Assembly: GCF_004212215.1 (NCBI RefSeq)
Contig: NZ_QVFV01000002.1
Location: 929,528 to 993,527, forward strand
DNA length: 64,000 nucleotides
Source of the DNA: Leptolyngbya iicbica LK
Lineage (GTDB): Bacteria > Cyanobacteriota > Cyanobacteriia > Phormidesmidales > Phormidesmidaceae
Direction of reading: 5' to 3'
Shown here: positions 54,848-64,000 of the stretch, one piece after another
Numbering within the stretch: position 1 is the stretch's first letter
How the letters are laid out: each line of letters opens with the position of its first letter
Program-made: the position numbers and the translations under genes
Notes under the pieces: generated by a model
What the model was told of the DNA's origin: nothing
Databases searched by the model: none
The model's input: the letters and a program-made list of their open reading frames with translations, nothing else

Positions 54848-56002
54848 ATGAAACGTTCCGTTTGGTGGCTATTGGCTGGGGTTGCTGGGTTTATTGCGAT
54901 CTCGGTGGGGGTACGAACCTGTAGTCCCACTGGTTCTTGGTGGGAAAATACGGCCGAGGATAGCGAGCAAGTTGACCCGCGATTGACCCTACGCAACGTC
55001 ACCCTAGAGCAGCGCGATGAATCGGGCAATCTGCTGTGGAAGGTCGACGCCGATGAAGTCACCTACAGCGCCAACCAAGAAGTCGCGAACTTAGTCAATC
55101 CCGAAGGGGAGCTGTACCAAGATGGCGAACTGCTCTATCGCGTCAGAGGCGATCAAGGCATCATCCGGGAGAATGGCAAACTCCTCTTCCTCGAAGACAA
55201 TATTGTGGCGACGGGCATTCAGAACGAAATGGTGATTAATGCCCAGAGCCTGGAATGGCAGCCTGACAACAAGCTAATGATTATTCGCAACGGGCTGACC
55301 GGCAGCCATCCCCAAGTGCGGGCACAAGCCGATGAAGCCTATATCTACGATGGCGAAAAGCGCATGGAGTTTTTGGGCAATGTCATTGCCACGACCGTGA
55401 CCGAAAATCCTGATACTGAACCCTGGGTCAAATTGCAGAGCGACATGTTGCAATGGCGCTGGCTTGAGGAAACGTTGGAGACCGAACGTCCCATTAAGGT
55501 GGAACGTTTGGCAAACGGGAAAGTGACCCAGGTGCTGACCGGACAGCGCAGTCTGGTGGAACTGGATGAAGAACGCGCCACCATCGAGGGCGACGTCCAG
55601 GGGCAGTTGCTGGATGTTCCCCTGAACCTAACCGCTGACAAAGCGATGTGGGAAGTCGGAGAGGAAATCATTCGAGCGGAAGATTCGGTGCGCGTCGTGA
55701 ATCCGGAGGAACAAATCACCGTAACGGCCCAACGTGGACAGTTTGTGTTGGCCGAAGAAGTGGCCGTATTCAATCAAGATGTGGTGGCGATCGCGGCCCG
55801 CAACAACGGACGTTTGGCAACTGATCGTCTGCGCTGGAATCTTGCCGACCAAACGGTCTTGGCGGAAGGCAACGTCGCCTACCAGCAGAGCAATCCCCAA
55901 CTCACGATTCGCGGGGCAAGAGCGCAGGGCCGCATCGAAGAGCAAACCGTCGTGGTGGATGGGGGCGATCGCGTCGTCACCGAAATCGTCCCCAATTTTT
56001 AG
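54848..56002 (+). CDS. lptC: LPS export periplasmic protein LptC
   Basis: A 384-residue protein with an N-terminal membrane anchor (MKRSVWWLLAGVAGFIAISV) and a periplasmic beta-jellyroll made of OstA-type strands repeated to the end (for example LRNVTLEQRDESGNLLWKV and LEDNIVATGIQNEMVINAQ). It bridges the LptBFG extractor and the LptA/D bridge for lipopolysaccharide. It is about twice the length of E. coli LptC, as is usual in cyanobacteria, suggesting that it also covers an LptA-like part. ATG 54848 is preferred over TTG 54842. Confidence 0.88.
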   Translation: MKRSVWWLLAGVAGFIAISVGVRTCSPTGSWWENTAEDSEQVDPRLTLRNVTLEQRDESGNLLWKVDADEVTYSANQEVANLVNPEGELYQDGELLYRVRGDQGIIRENGKLLFLEDNIVATGIQNEMVINAQSLEWQPDNKLMIIRNGLTGSHPQVRAQADEAYIYDGEKRMEFLGNVIATTVTENPDTEPWVKLQSDMLQWRWLEETLETERPIKVERLANGKVTQVLTGQRSLVELDEERATIEGDVQGQLLDVPLNLTADKAMWEVGEEIIRAEDSVRVVNPEEQITVTAQRGQFVLAEEVAVFNQDVVAIAARNNGRLATDRLRWNLADQTVLAEGNVAYQQSNPQLTIRGARAQGRIEEQTVVVDGGDRVVTEIVPNF

Positions 56003-56196
56003 CGGACTGTGCCAGCCCACTGGTGAACATGAATTTGTCGGGAGACGGTTCCCATTAGCTGACAACCCGATCACCCCAGGTAAGCTGACCAGCAGCTGAG
56101 CTTAAGCAACTCACTAATCGCCCCTGTTGCAGGGTTGAGAGTGGCACGATCGCTGCACGGATCATGGACCGGAAAACAACCCCAACTGATCACTCC

Positions 56197-56259
56197 AGGC
56201 ACCCGGTCCCTGCTGGAAGACCCGAAACCCTGAAGTCATAACGAAGGGACCGGGTGCCT
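56197..56259. repeat. Inverted repeat between lptC and the TPR gene
   Basis: AGGCACCCGGTCCCT (56197-56211) and AGGGACCGGGTGCCT (56245-56259) are perfect 15-bp arms 33 bases apart, between convergent genes. No T-run follows. It may serve as a bidirectional transcript end. The rest of 56003-56376 has no gene. Confidence 0.7.
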
Positions 56260-56376
56260 CAGCATTGGGATGATCGGGATTTTCATCGTTAGGTAATGCC
56301 GTGTCAGCCATGACTCTTGTCCTGAAATTGTGCACATGCCAAATCCCATGCTCCTCAGCCCTGATTGCCCGACCGC

Positions 56377-58239
56377 TTAGCCCAACGACTCGCGGTATTC
56401 GGCGAGTAGCTTCGGCAGGTAATCGTAGCCGTCAACGCCAATTTGTTTGAGGAAAGCGGGACGATAGGCTTCTAGTGCCGCTTGAAATGCCTCCTGGCCG
56501 AGTTGACCATAGAGGATGCTCAGGGTGCCTGCGGGCTGGTGCCATTGTTCTGAGTTGATTTGCCAGAGCAGATACATGCTCAGCGCCGCGCAGAACACCG
56601 ACATTTGAGTATTTTCAAGATTTTGGTAGGCGATCGCCAGATAGCTATAATTCACCCCCTGCAAAAAGACATCGCCGATCGCCTGCGCGATATGCAGCCC
56701 CTTTTCCAGTGCTCCCACCGCCTGGTCGTAGTGTCGCAGCATCACTTGGGCCACGCCGAGACTATTGGCACAGAGCGCTTCACTGGGGCGATCTTGCACT
56801 TGTTCGCTAAGCTGCAGCCCCTGCTCCAAATACGTCAGCACCGACTCGATTTGCTCCGGCTCGACGGCTTGTTCTTGAGCGCGAGAAATTTCGCTGTAAC
56901 CAAAATTCGCCAGGGCATTGGCTTCGCCGCCGCGATCGCCCGCCTGCCGCGCCAGGATCAACGCTCGCTGACTGTGGGCGATCGCTTCAGCAAAATTCTG
57001 CTGCATCACGCAGGTGCGGCTGAGGTGGTTAAGATTCGCAATTTCGCAGCGCTGATCGCTGACTTCCCGCGCACTCTCTAGCGCCCGGTCGTGAAACTGT
57101 TGCGCCAGGTCATAGCGACCCAAGGCCCGTTGCGAATAGCCCAACAGCGTCAAAATGCGAGCTTTGGTGTCGGTATTGGGCACTTCCCGCAGGGGTTGGT
57201 CCAGATAGTCCAGCAGGGTGCGCAGCGGTTCCCCTGAGAGCGCGGTGAAGAGACCACCATAGAGGGGAAAGTAGTCTTGCTGAGCGAACTGTCGCAGCAC
57301 TTGCAGCGCCATCTGAAAGCAGCCCTCGGCCAACAGCGGCTGTCGTAACTCGCTGAGTCGCCGCGAGAGCTGGCTCCACACCACAGCAAAGGTGAGGAAC
57401 GTGGCAATGGACAAGCGCTTGCCTGCCTTGGGGTCGTAGGGTTGCTGGTCAAACCAGGTGACGAGGGAGAGTTGCAGCCGTTGAAGCGCGATCGCCATTT
57501 CCACCCAGGTTCGGACCTCGAGGGGAATGGGCAGCCCCTGATCCGTCACCGCCTGATTTTCTGCCAGGTCAGTCAAAATGCGCTGAATGCTGGTGGTTTC
57601 GACTTGCTTTGCCCAGTATGGCCAGGGACCTTGAGGGGTGTCGCTGCCGAAACCGATCGCCCGCTGACTCTGGTCATAAATCCAGCTAATGGTGTGCCCT
57701 TCGAGCTGTTGCCAGGTGTTGAGTCCCTGCAAGAGTCCGGTGGAGAGTTCTTGCAGCGTCGGTTCGGCAGTGGCTTCCGTCTCTAGCTGACGCAGCTGTT
57801 GGGCCAGGGTTTTGATTTCGTCGCGGGTGAGGTGATGGGGCTGATTGGGATCGATCGCTTGCAGTAGCGCATTGAGTCGGTCTTGGTCAGTGGTGCGGAT
57901 TAAGGTGGCGATCGCCCCCGACAACACCGCTGTACTTTGATTTTCTTTTTGCCAGTGTGCAAACTCACTTTGCAAAGTCGTGAGGGCGCGCTGGCGGCGG
58001 GTGGCTTTTGCCTGCTTCATTTCGTCGGTTTCGCGCTCTAAAACCGCTTGCACAGCAGTTACTTCCGCCGTCAAGACTTGCTCAAAGACCTCACCCTCCC
58101 CCGGCTCAATGTCCGCTTGCAGCAGTTTTAAGACCTGCGCCTTAGAGCGAATCTGCCCTTTCATCGTCATCTTGACAATGCGTTCCAGCAATTCCCGAGC
58201 ACGTGACTCTGGACTGGGGGAGGAATTGGAATCAGCCAT
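56377..58239 (-). CDS. Tetratricopeptide-repeat protein
   Basis: A 620-residue soluble helical protein. The C-terminal half (about 330-590) carries TPR units such as GRYDLAQQFHDRALESAREV, NFAEAIAHSQRALILARQAG and HYDQAVGALEKGLHIAQAIG. The N-terminal 320 residues are helical and charged with no domain I recognise. No signal peptide, membrane helix or enzyme motif is seen. It is probably a scaffold; partners are unknown. Confidence 0.85.
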   Translation of the reverse strand: MADSNSSPSPESRARELLERIVKMTMKGQIRSKAQVLKLLQADIEPGEGEVFEQVLTAEVTAVQAVLERETDEMKQAKATRRQRALTTLQSEFAHWQKENQSTAVLSGAIATLIRTTDQDRLNALLQAIDPNQPHHLTRDEIKTLAQQLRQLETEATAEPTLQELSTGLLQGLNTWQQLEGHTISWIYDQSQRAIGFGSDTPQGPWPYWAKQVETTSIQRILTDLAENQAVTDQGLPIPLEVRTWVEMAIALQRLQLSLVTWFDQQPYDPKAGKRLSIATFLTFAVVWSQLSRRLSELRQPLLAEGCFQMALQVLRQFAQQDYFPLYGGLFTALSGEPLRTLLDYLDQPLREVPNTDTKARILTLLGYSQRALGRYDLAQQFHDRALESAREVSDQRCEIANLNHLSRTCVMQQNFAEAIAHSQRALILARQAGDRGGEANALANFGYSEISRAQEQAVEPEQIESVLTYLEQGLQLSEQVQDRPSEALCANSLGVAQVMLRHYDQAVGALEKGLHIAQAIGDVFLQGVNYSYLAIAYQNLENTQMSVFCAALSMYLLWQINSEQWHQPAGTLSILYGQLGQEAFQAALEAYRPAFLKQIGVDGYDYLPKLLAEYRESLG

Positions 58240-58426
58240 TACGAAGCCTCACAGAAGAGCAGCAATCAAGTGCCAAATCACCAGCAGCGGCACCTGCCAA
58301 TCATGTTCTGACAATTATCGGTATGGGGTTATTGTAATGACCTCTCCCGTCTGAGCACCGGTTACTCGGGAGGCGTTGGTTTAATTCATCCCCACAGAGG
58401 AGCAACCTCGCCGGGTTTAACATTCT

Positions 58427-59656
58427 CTAGGCGGCTTCAGAGCCCAGAACCGTTGGGTCAAGCTTGGGCATCGGAGTGGGAAACGCCTCCCAATAGCGCA
58501 CGATCGCATACGCCAGGGTGGTGACGCCGATCGCGATCGCCGTCTCGTTAGCCTCAAATTTGGGGTGATGCAGGGGATGGTTGGGCGTGTTGGGGGTGCC
58601 AATGCCCAGGCGGAACATCGTGCCTGGCGCATGTTCTAGATAGACCGAAAAGTCTTCGGCCCCAAGGGAAGGTTCACTAATGATCTGCACATGGTCGTCA
58701 CCACAGACGCCCCGAGCACACTGCTCCACCAGTTGCGTCAACGCCGGATCATTCATCACCGAGGGCACGCCAGGACGATAGCTGACTTCGTATTTGGCCC
58801 GAAAGGGCTGACACACGCCCGCGACGATATCGTCAATCCAGCCGGGCAACTCGCGGCGAGTATCAGGATGCAGCGATCGCACCGTGCCCGTGAGTCGCAC
58901 ATGATCGGCAATCACATTGGGCGCGCGTCCCCCTTGAATTTGACCAATGGTCAACACCACTGGCCGCAGGGGATTGTGGGTGCGGCTGATGGCCTGTTGC
59001 AGCGTCGTGATTACTTGAGCAGCAATCCAAATGGCGTCGATCGCTTCGTGGGGGCGGGCCCCATGCCCTGACTCGCCCACAATGTTGATTTCCAAGTCAT
59101 CGGCTGCTGCCGTCAGGGCCCCGTAGCGAATGCCGATGTCGCCCCCCATCACTGAGGGATAGACGTGCACGCCAAAAATTGCCGACACCCCCGCCATGAC
59201 GTCATCCCCTACCATCCACCGTGCCCCTTGGGCCGTTTCTTCTGCTGGTTGAAAGATGAAGCGCAGCGGCCCTGGCAGCGACACGCCCAGTTCCGTGAGC
59301 ACCATCGCCACCCCTAGCCCGACCGTGGTGTGAATGTCGTGGCCGCAAGCGTGCATGACCCCCGGTTTTTGGGAGGCAAAGTCCACGGGGGTCTTTTCTA
59401 AAATGGGCAGGGCATCCATGTCGGTGCGCAGGGCTAAAAAATCGGCCCGTTCTCCAGTACCGGGCAGCTCGGCCATGACGCCGGTTTTGCCGATCAATTC
59501 TTGCGCTTTCAACCCGCAGGAAGACAACACCCCAGCCACATAAGCGGCCGTTTGATATTCTTGACCGCTCAGTTCAGGATGGCTGTGGAGGTGACGGCGG
59601 ATTTCAATCAAACGGGGGGAAAGACGGTCGGCGATCGCGCGAATTCGGTCCAGCAT
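58427..59656 (-). CDS. M20 family metallopeptidase/amidohydrolase
   Basis: A 409-residue two-zinc hydrolase of the M20D group (hippurate hydrolase, IAA-amino acid hydrolase and N-acyl-amino acid hydrolase relatives). Metal-site motifs are GVMHACGHDIHTTVGLG near residue 100, FIFQPAEETAQGARWM near 137 and the SEPSLGAEDFSVYLEHAPGTMF region near 347. The dimerisation domain lies between. It would cleave an N-acyl amino acid or dipeptide in the cytoplasm; substrate not predictable. It stands alone. Confidence 0.92.
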   Translation of the reverse strand: MLDRIRAIADRLSPRLIEIRRHLHSHPELSGQEYQTAAYVAGVLSSCGLKAQELIGKTGVMAELPGTGERADFLALRTDMDALPILEKTPVDFASQKPGVMHACGHDIHTTVGLGVAMVLTELGVSLPGPLRFIFQPAEETAQGARWMVGDDVMAGVSAIFGVHVYPSVMGGDIGIRYGALTAAADDLEINIVGESGHGARPHEAIDAIWIAAQVITTLQQAISRTHNPLRPVVLTIGQIQGGRAPNVIADHVRLTGTVRSLHPDTRRELPGWIDDIVAGVCQPFRAKYEVSYRPGVPSVMNDPALTQLVEQCARGVCGDDHVQIISEPSLGAEDFSVYLEHAPGTMFRLGIGTPNTPNHPLHHPKFEANETAIAIGVTTLAYAIVRYWEAFPTPMPKLDPTVLGSEAA

Positions 59657-59780
59657 GAAAAGCTCACAGTAGCGTACTCACATCTTAAAGTGACTAGCCG
59701 TGGTCAAGGCATTGGGGGCACAAATCCCAGCGATGCCAAGACGCCACGTAACTAAGGAGCAGGCGGGAAATGTCACAATA

Positions 59781-59815
59781 AAAACGTGACCGCGCCTAGA
59801 GGGACGATCACGTTT
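59781..59815 (-). terminator. Probable intrinsic terminator of psb30
   Basis: AACGTGA (59784-59790) pairs with TCACGTT (59809-59815), with an imperfect G/C-rich extension inside. On the minus strand the stem runs into TTTTTATT. It lies about 80 bases past the psb30 stop. Confidence 0.6.
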
Positions 59816-59895
59816 CCAGTGCTTGTGCAGCCAGGCGAACCTCGAAGCGACCAAAGGAGTTCTACTGACCAATTGTCACAACAGCGTTGCGCCGC

Positions 59896-60027
59896 TTACA
59901 GGTCGCCGCCCCGTGCTGCTAGCAGGAAGACAATTACCGGCCCAGCAATCACAATCATGGCTAGCATGGTGAGCTGTGCAATCAGCTCAAAGTTAATGCC
60001 ACCGAACAAATTTGTAATGAACTCCAT
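59896..60027 (-). CDS. psb30: Photosystem II protein Psb30 (Ycf12)
   Basis: A 43-residue single-helix thylakoid protein that sits at the edge of the photosystem II core near cytochrome b559 and PsbJ/PsbK. The translation runs MEFITNLFGG, then INFELIAQLTMLAMIVIAGP, then VIVFLLAARGGDL. The block INFE(L/V)IAQLTM.AMI.IAGP..IFLLA.R is the family signature. GGGAGGA lies 4 bases before the ATG. It is divergent from the cysteine-cluster gene. Confidence 0.93.
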   Translation of the reverse strand: MEFITNLFGGINFELIAQLTMLAMIVIAGPVIVFLLAARGGDL

Positions 60028-60146
60028 GGATCCTCCCAGACAACAAATTGGCCCTTGCATTGGCCTGACTGCGCTATTTTATCCGTTGTTGGGAACAGAC
60101 ATTTAACTAACTTTACAAAATTCTAAGGGAAGGAACCTTTGCACCG

Positions 60147-60509
60147 ATGGCACATTGGCAATGCATTCAAGGCTGTGGCGCTTGTTGTCAGTTGAACCCC
60201 AGCGATCGCCCCGACCTCGCCGACTATCTCACGCCGGATGAACTGGCCCATTACCTCAGTCTCGTGGGGGAAGACGGCTGGTGCATCAATTACGACCACG
60301 AGCAGCGGCGCTGCAAGATTTATGAGACGCGCCCCGACTTTTGTCGCGTGCAGCCCGACACCTTTAGCCGCATGTTTGGCATCGACCCCGCCGAGCTGGA
60401 TGAGTTTGCTATCGACTGCTGTGAGCAACAAATTGCCGGCGTCTACGGCAACCAAAGTGCCGAACTGGATCGCTTTATCGCCACCGTAGACCCCGACCCT
60501 GAGACGTGA
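60147..60509 (+). CDS. YkgJ family cysteine-cluster protein
   Basis: A 120-residue protein with the metal-binding cysteine pattern of the YkgJ/CxxCxxCC family: CIQGCGACCQL (7-17), WCINYDHEQRRCKIYETRPDFCRV (about 47-70) and a later Cys pair in DCCEQQ. These ligands probably hold Zn or an Fe-S cluster. AAGGGAAGGAACC precedes the ATG. Function of the family is unknown. Confidence 0.88.
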   Translation: MAHWQCIQGCGACCQLNPSDRPDLADYLTPDELAHYLSLVGEDGWCINYDHEQRRCKIYETRPDFCRVQPDTFSRMFGIDPAELDEFAIDCCEQQIAGVYGNQSAELDRFIATVDPDPET

Positions 60510-60671
60510 ATCACGGCCTCGAAGTGAAGAATACTGAGCAAATTCGTTCACGCGGCAAAAAAATTGCTCTAATACGAGTAGTTCTAGTTCACGACTTTTA
60601 AATAGTCGTTATTACAGTTTGAAATAGCGACCGTTACCTGGCCCACCACTATTATTTCTTCTCCATTTTCA

Positions 60672-61448
60672 ATGACTTATTGCTTAGGCATTCACGTTCG
60701 GCGAGGGGTATTGCTCGCTGCCGATTCACGGACCAATGCCGGTGTCGATTACATTTCTTCCTATCGCAAACTGTTTGACTTTTCAGTGCCGGGCGATCGC
60801 GCTCTCATGCTTTGCACCTCGGGCAATCTGTCCATCACGCAGGCAGTCATGCACACGCTCGATCGCGACCTGATCACCAATTCTGAGGTGAATCTGCACG
60901 CCCTGCCGACGATGTATGACATTGCCCGCTACATCGGCACCTGCATCCGCAACCTGCAAGAAATCGATCGCCCCTGGTTGCAAAAAGACAAAATCGACTT
61001 TCAATGCAGCTTCCTCCTGGGGGGACAAATCAAAGGCGAAGCCCCCCAGCTTTACCTGATTTACAGCCAGGGCAACTGCATTCGCAGCACCCCGGAAACC
61101 CCGTTTCTGCAAATTGGCGAGACCAAATACGGCAAGCCGATTCTCGATCGCACCCTCACCTACGAGTCGAGCATCGAAGATGTCGCTAAATACGCCCTGC
61201 TCTCCATCGACTCTACGATGCGGTCAAATCTGTCCGTGGGGCCACCGATCAACATGATCATGTACCACACCGATAGCTTCCAGATTGGGCACAAGGCGCG
61301 CTTTTTTGCGGGCGATCCCTACCTGCTAAAGATGCGCAAACATTGGGAGGTCGCCCTGCGCGAGGCCGCCGCCAGTATGCCCGAGATTGAATGGAACTCC
61401 CCCGTGGTGCCGACGGGTCCCGAGCTGGGCGATATTTCTGAGCAGTAA
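60672..61448 (+). CDS. Anbu proteasome-type peptidase
   Basis: A 258-residue Ntn-hydrolase related to proteasome beta subunits, of the Anbu (BPH) family. After Met removal Thr2 would be the nucleophile (MTYCLGI). LLAADSRTNAGVDYISSYRKLF contains the conserved Asp and Lys equivalents of the proteasome active site, and LCTSGNLSITQAVMHTL follows. Known Anbu proteins form helical or ring oligomers. In many bacteria the gene is linked with an ATP-grasp, an alpha-E protein and a transglutaminase; here the first two follow. A hairpin after the stop may separate the transcripts. Confidence 0.92.
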   Translation: MTYCLGIHVRRGVLLAADSRTNAGVDYISSYRKLFDFSVPGDRALMLCTSGNLSITQAVMHTLDRDLITNSEVNLHALPTMYDIARYIGTCIRNLQEIDRPWLQKDKIDFQCSFLLGGQIKGEAPQLYLIYSQGNCIRSTPETPFLQIGETKYGKPILDRTLTYESSIEDVAKYALLSIDSTMRSNLSVGPPINMIMYHTDSFQIGHKARFFAGDPYLLKMRKHWEVALREAAASMPEIEWNSPVVPTGPELGDISEQ

Positions 61449-61466
61449 ATGCGATCGCGCTGGTTT

Positions 61467-61503
61467 AAGGGGCCGGGTCTCTCCTCAGAGACCCGGCCCC
61501 TTT
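61467..61503 (+). terminator. Strong hairpin after the Anbu gene
   Basis: AAGGGGCCGGGTCTCT (61467-61482) pairs perfectly with AGAGACCCGGCCCCTT (61487-61502) around a CCTC loop. Only three T follow, so termination may be partial, allowing read-through into the ATP-grasp gene. Confidence 0.75.
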
Positions 61504-61634
61504 GAGCATCTGCTGTTGCAAAGTGTGTCAAACATGCTTGTGTTGGCATTAAGCTTTGCTCGTCCGTATCTACTGTTACGGTACATAGATCAGGTAACCC
61601 AGTATGAGTGTTTCGACTGCCTTGGAGGGAATGC

Positions 61635-63080
61635 ATGACCAGCTTGGAGACTTATGATCCTGGCGACTTTTACGATGAGCTGTTTGCGTCACCCGGTACG
61701 CCTCGTCCGGCTGCCGCCGAACTGGTCAGGCGCATCCAGTCGTTGCCGTTCGCCGAGTTGCAGCGGCGGCAAGAGGCTGCCCAAAAGATGCTCTTCAAGC
61801 TCGGCGTCACCTTCAACGTTTACAGCGACAACCAAGGCACCGAGCGCATTTTCCCCTTCGATGTAATTCCCCGGTTCGTGCCTTACAGCGAGTGGGAATG
61901 GCTGGAAAAAGGGCTCAAACAGCGGATTCACGCGCTGAATTGCTTTATCCACGACATCTATAACGATCAAAAGATCATCAACGATGGCGTGATCGCGCGA
62001 GAAGCGATCGAAACCGCGCCGGGCTTTCTGAAAGCGTGTATGGGATTGCAGCCCCCCGAGGGCATCTGGTGTCACATCACGGGCACCGACTTGGTGAAAG
62101 ATCGCGATGGCAGTTGGTACGTCCTAGAAGACAATCTGCGCTGCCCGTCCGGCGTTTCCTACGTGTTGGAAAATCGCCGCATCATGAAAAGCTCGTTTCC
62201 CACCTTTTTTGATGCCCTCGATATTCAACCCGTGGATGATTACGCCAGTCAATTGCTGGAAGCCTTGCTCAACCTCGCGCCGTCAAATGTCTCCGATCCC
62301 TGTGTGGTGTTGCTGACCCCCGGCATCTACAACTCCGCCTATTTTGAGCATTCCTTTCTCGCCCAGCAAATGGGCATCGAGCTGGTGGAAGGTCGCGATT
62401 TAGTCGTGGCCGATGGCTATTTGCAAATGCGCACCACTAAAGGACTCCGCCGGGTGGATGTGATTTATCGACGCATTGACGACGATTTTCTTGATCCGCA
62501 AGCGTTTCGCCCCGATTCGATGTTGGGGGTGTCGGGCTTGATGGAGGTCTATCGGCAAGGGCGGGTGGCGATCGCCAACGCCCCCGGCACCGGCGTGGCG
62601 GACGACAAGATGATTTACGCCTACGTGCCGCAAATGATTCGCTATTACCTGGATGAAGACCAAATTTTGCACAACGTGCCGACCTACCTGTGCGAAGACC
62701 CCAAACAGCGCGAACATGTGCTCACCCATTTAGATGAACTGGTGGTGAAGGCGACGAATGCGTCCGGCGGCTACGGCATGTTGATGGGGCCTCACGCTAC
62801 GGATGAAGAACGGGCCGCGTTTGCTGAAAAAATCAAAGCCGATCCCCGCAATTACATCGCTCAGCCGACTCTGAGCCTGTCTCGCGTGCCGACGCTGATT
62901 GATGGTCAGTTTGAGGGCTGCCACGTCGATCTACGACCGTTCATTTTGTATGGCAAAGATATCTATGTGAATCCGGGCGGGCTGACGCGGGTGGCCTTGC
63001 GGCGGGGCTCGCTGGTGGTGAATTCGTCCCAAGGGGGCGGCAGCAAAGATACCTGGGTGGTCAAGGAGGGCACATGCTAA
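61635..63080 (+). CDS. Circularly permuted type 2 ATP-grasp protein
   Basis: A 481-residue member of the DUF404/DUF407 circularly permuted ATP-grasp family. Marks are [20 protein letters not shown] near residue 75, [25 protein letters not shown] near 155, and [20 protein letters not shown] near 370, the ATP-binding segment. It probably ligates an amine to a carboxylate (peptide-like bond); no product is known. GGAGGGAATGC precedes ATG 61635, and an upstream ATG (61608) is less likely. It ends by overlapping the alpha-E gene by 7 bases. Confidence 0.92.
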   Translation: MTSLETYDPGDFYDELFASPGTPRPAAAELVRRIQSLPFAELQRRQEAAQKMLFKLGVTFNVYSDNQGTERIFPFDVIPRFVPYSEWEWLEKGLKQRIHALNCFIHDIYNDQKIINDGVIAREAIETAPGFLKACMGLQPPEGIWCHITGTDLVKDRDGSWYVLEDNLRCPSGVSYVLENRRIMKSSFPTFFDALDIQPVDDYASQLLEALLNLAPSNVSDPCVVLLTPGIYNSAYFEHSFLAQQMGIELVEGRDLVVADGYLQMRTTKGLRRVDVIYRRIDDDFLDPQAFRPDSMLGVSGLMEVYRQGRVAIANAPGTGVADDKMIYAYVPQMIRYYLDEDQILHNVPTYLCEDPKQREHVLTHLDELVVKATNASGGYGMLMGPHATDEERAAFAEKIKADPRNYIAQPTLSLSRVPTLIDGQFEGCHVDLRPFILYGKDIYVNPGGLTRVALRRGSLVVNSSQGGGSKDTWVVKEGTC

Positions 63081-64000
63081 GCCGAGTTGCAGATTCTATT
63101 TACTGGCTCAATCGTTATGTCGAGCGGGCGGAAAACGTCGCTCGCTTCGTTGAGGTCAATCTCAACCTGCTGCTGGATACGTCGGTTGCGGGCGTGTCTC
63201 AGCAGTGGCAGCCACTGGTCACGACGACGGGCGATCGCGACCTCTTTGAAGAACGCTATGGCGACGCCAGTGCCGAAAACGTCTTGAAGTTTTTGACCTT
63301 TGACAGCACCTATCCCAACTCGATCTTGTCTTGTGTGCAGTCCGCCCGTGAGAATGCCCGCGCAGTGCGCGAAATCATTTCTTCCGAAATGTGGGAACAG
63401 GTCAACGCTTTCTATTTGTGGATGAAGGAAGCGGCGGAGACCGATTACTCGCTGGAGCAGCTTTACAGCTTTTATCCCGAAGTGAAGATGTCGAGTCATC
63501 TCTTTGCTGGGGTGATGGAGGCGACTATGGCCCATAACGAAGGGTGGAATTTTGGCCGATTGGGACGGCTGCTGGAACGGGCCGACAAGACGGCGCGGAT
63601 TTTGGATGTGAAGTATTACATCCTGCTGCCCTCGGTAAAACATGTGGGCACCCCGCTGGATGAGTTGCAATGGATTGCCCTGCTGAAATCGGCCAGTGCT
63701 TATGAGATGTATCGCAAGCGGCAGCGGCGAGTATCCCCTGAGGGCATTACCAAGTTTTTGACGCTCAATGCGGAGTTTCCTCGCTCGATTCTCTTTTGTC
63801 TGTTGCAGGCGGAGCGATCACTGCACCAAATCACGGGCACAACGATGGGCAGTTGGTGCAACAGCAGCGAGCGCACCCTGGGCCGACTCCGGTCAGAACT
63901 GGAGTACATGACGTTAGAAGAGGTGTTTGACATCGGGCTACACGAGTTTCTTGATAAGCTGCAAACGCGGCTCAATACCGTGGGTGAGCATATCTACGAA
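63074..64000 (+). CDS. Alpha-E domain (DUF403) protein, 3' end beyond the window
   Basis: 309 codons are visible and the frame is still open at the window edge. The start [28 protein letters not shown] is the typical alpha-E opening; [23 protein letters not shown] near residue 177 and the later [21 protein letters not shown] also match. It is an all-helical protein of unknown biochemistry that nearly always accompanies type 2 ATP-grasp proteins. Its ATG lies in the last codons of the ATP-grasp gene (GGAGG upstream), so translation is coupled. A transglutaminase gene might follow outside the window. Confidence 0.92.
   Translation, partial: MLSRVADSIYWLNRYVERAENVARFVEVNLNLLLDTSVAGVSQQWQPLVTTTGDRDLFEERYGDASAENVLKFLTFDSTYPNSILSCVQSARENARAVREIISSEMWEQVNAFYLWMKEAAETDYSLEQLYSFYPEVKMSSHLFAGVMEATMAHNEGWNFGRLGRLLERADKTARILDVKYYILLPSVKHVGTPLDELQWIALLKSASAYEMYRKRQRRVSPEGITKFLTLNAEFPRSILFCLLQAERSLHQITGTTMGSWCNSSERTLGRLRSELEYMTLEEVFDIGLHEFLDKLQTRLNTVGEHIYE

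Noticed and set aside
63077-63670. 197-codon leftward open frame at the window end
   Set aside because: Antisense to the alpha-E gene, whose frame is open to the edge and carries family motifs.
1-64000. tRNA, rRNA or CRISPR arrays
   Set aside because: I looked for GGTTCRA-type T-loops in the gaps and for regularly spaced direct repeats and found none; a covariance-model search would be decisive.

Overview
The window is chromosomal DNA from a cyanobacterium, most likely a filamentous or Leptolyngbya-like lineage. The evidence is a magnesium-chelatase ChlD gene, the photosystem II subunit Psb30 (Ycf12), a phycobiliprotein and a phycobilisome linker, a System II cytochrome c assembly factor (CcsA), single-chain NifJ, and many copies of the palindrome GCGATCGC (HIP1). 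Gene order is mostly short operons and single genes on both strands. By eye I found no tRNA, rRNA, CRISPR array or prophage.

Layout. 1-1.7 kb: transposase debris and an AT-rich glycosyltransferase without HIP1 sites. 2-12.7 kb: ribosome GTPase YlqF, ChlD, a class III nucleotide cyclase with a repeated helical tail, pentapeptide-repeat protein, methyltransferase, aldehyde dehydrogenase, a MITE with intact target-site duplication, and a DUF2079 membrane protein. 13.4-22 kb: nifJ plus a dihydroorotate-dehydrogenase-like gene, an L7/L12-like membrane protein, GNAT acetyltransferase, a small membrane protein and a sodium:solute symporter, with palindromic repeats placed exactly at stop codons. 22-31 kb: Uma2-type protein, glutamate racemase, a ParA ATPase overlapped by a disordered/coiled-coil partner (possibly carboxysome-positioning McdAB-like), and a 1641-residue multi-PAS/GAF diguanylate cyclase.

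31-38.9 kb: a divergent phycobiliprotein and a single-domain rod-core linker as a two-gene operon, ScpA with a LapA-like protein, a Clp-fold serine protease, CcsA, a mannose-6-phosphate-isomerase-type cupin and a PIN-TRAM membrane protein. 39-43.5 kb: a complete NMT1/THI5-type ABC importer followed by a cytosine-deaminase-like amidohydrolase, probably a pyrimidine salvage unit. 43.6-49.7 kb: an M15-like peptidase with three N-terminal repeats, an exported PPC-TPR-CHAT protein and a beta-hydroxyacid dehydrogenase. 50-59.7 kb: a helical-repeat membrane protein, MetG, a NYN/LabA-like protein, LptC, a TPR protein and an M20 amidohydrolase. 59.8-64 kb: psb30, a cysteine-cluster protein, and the Anbu proteasome-like peptidase followed by a circularly permuted ATP-grasp protein and an alpha-E protein that runs off the window.

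Most promising for new biology: the phycobiliprotein/linker pair (31.3-32.6 kb), the ParA/partner pair (24.2-25.6 kb), the Anbu/ATP-grasp/alpha-E locus (60.7-64 kb), the GAF domain with a bilin-type cysteine in the diguanylate cyclase, and the repeat families with compensatory base changes or stop-codon placement. Family assignments were made from memory of motifs, not by database search.
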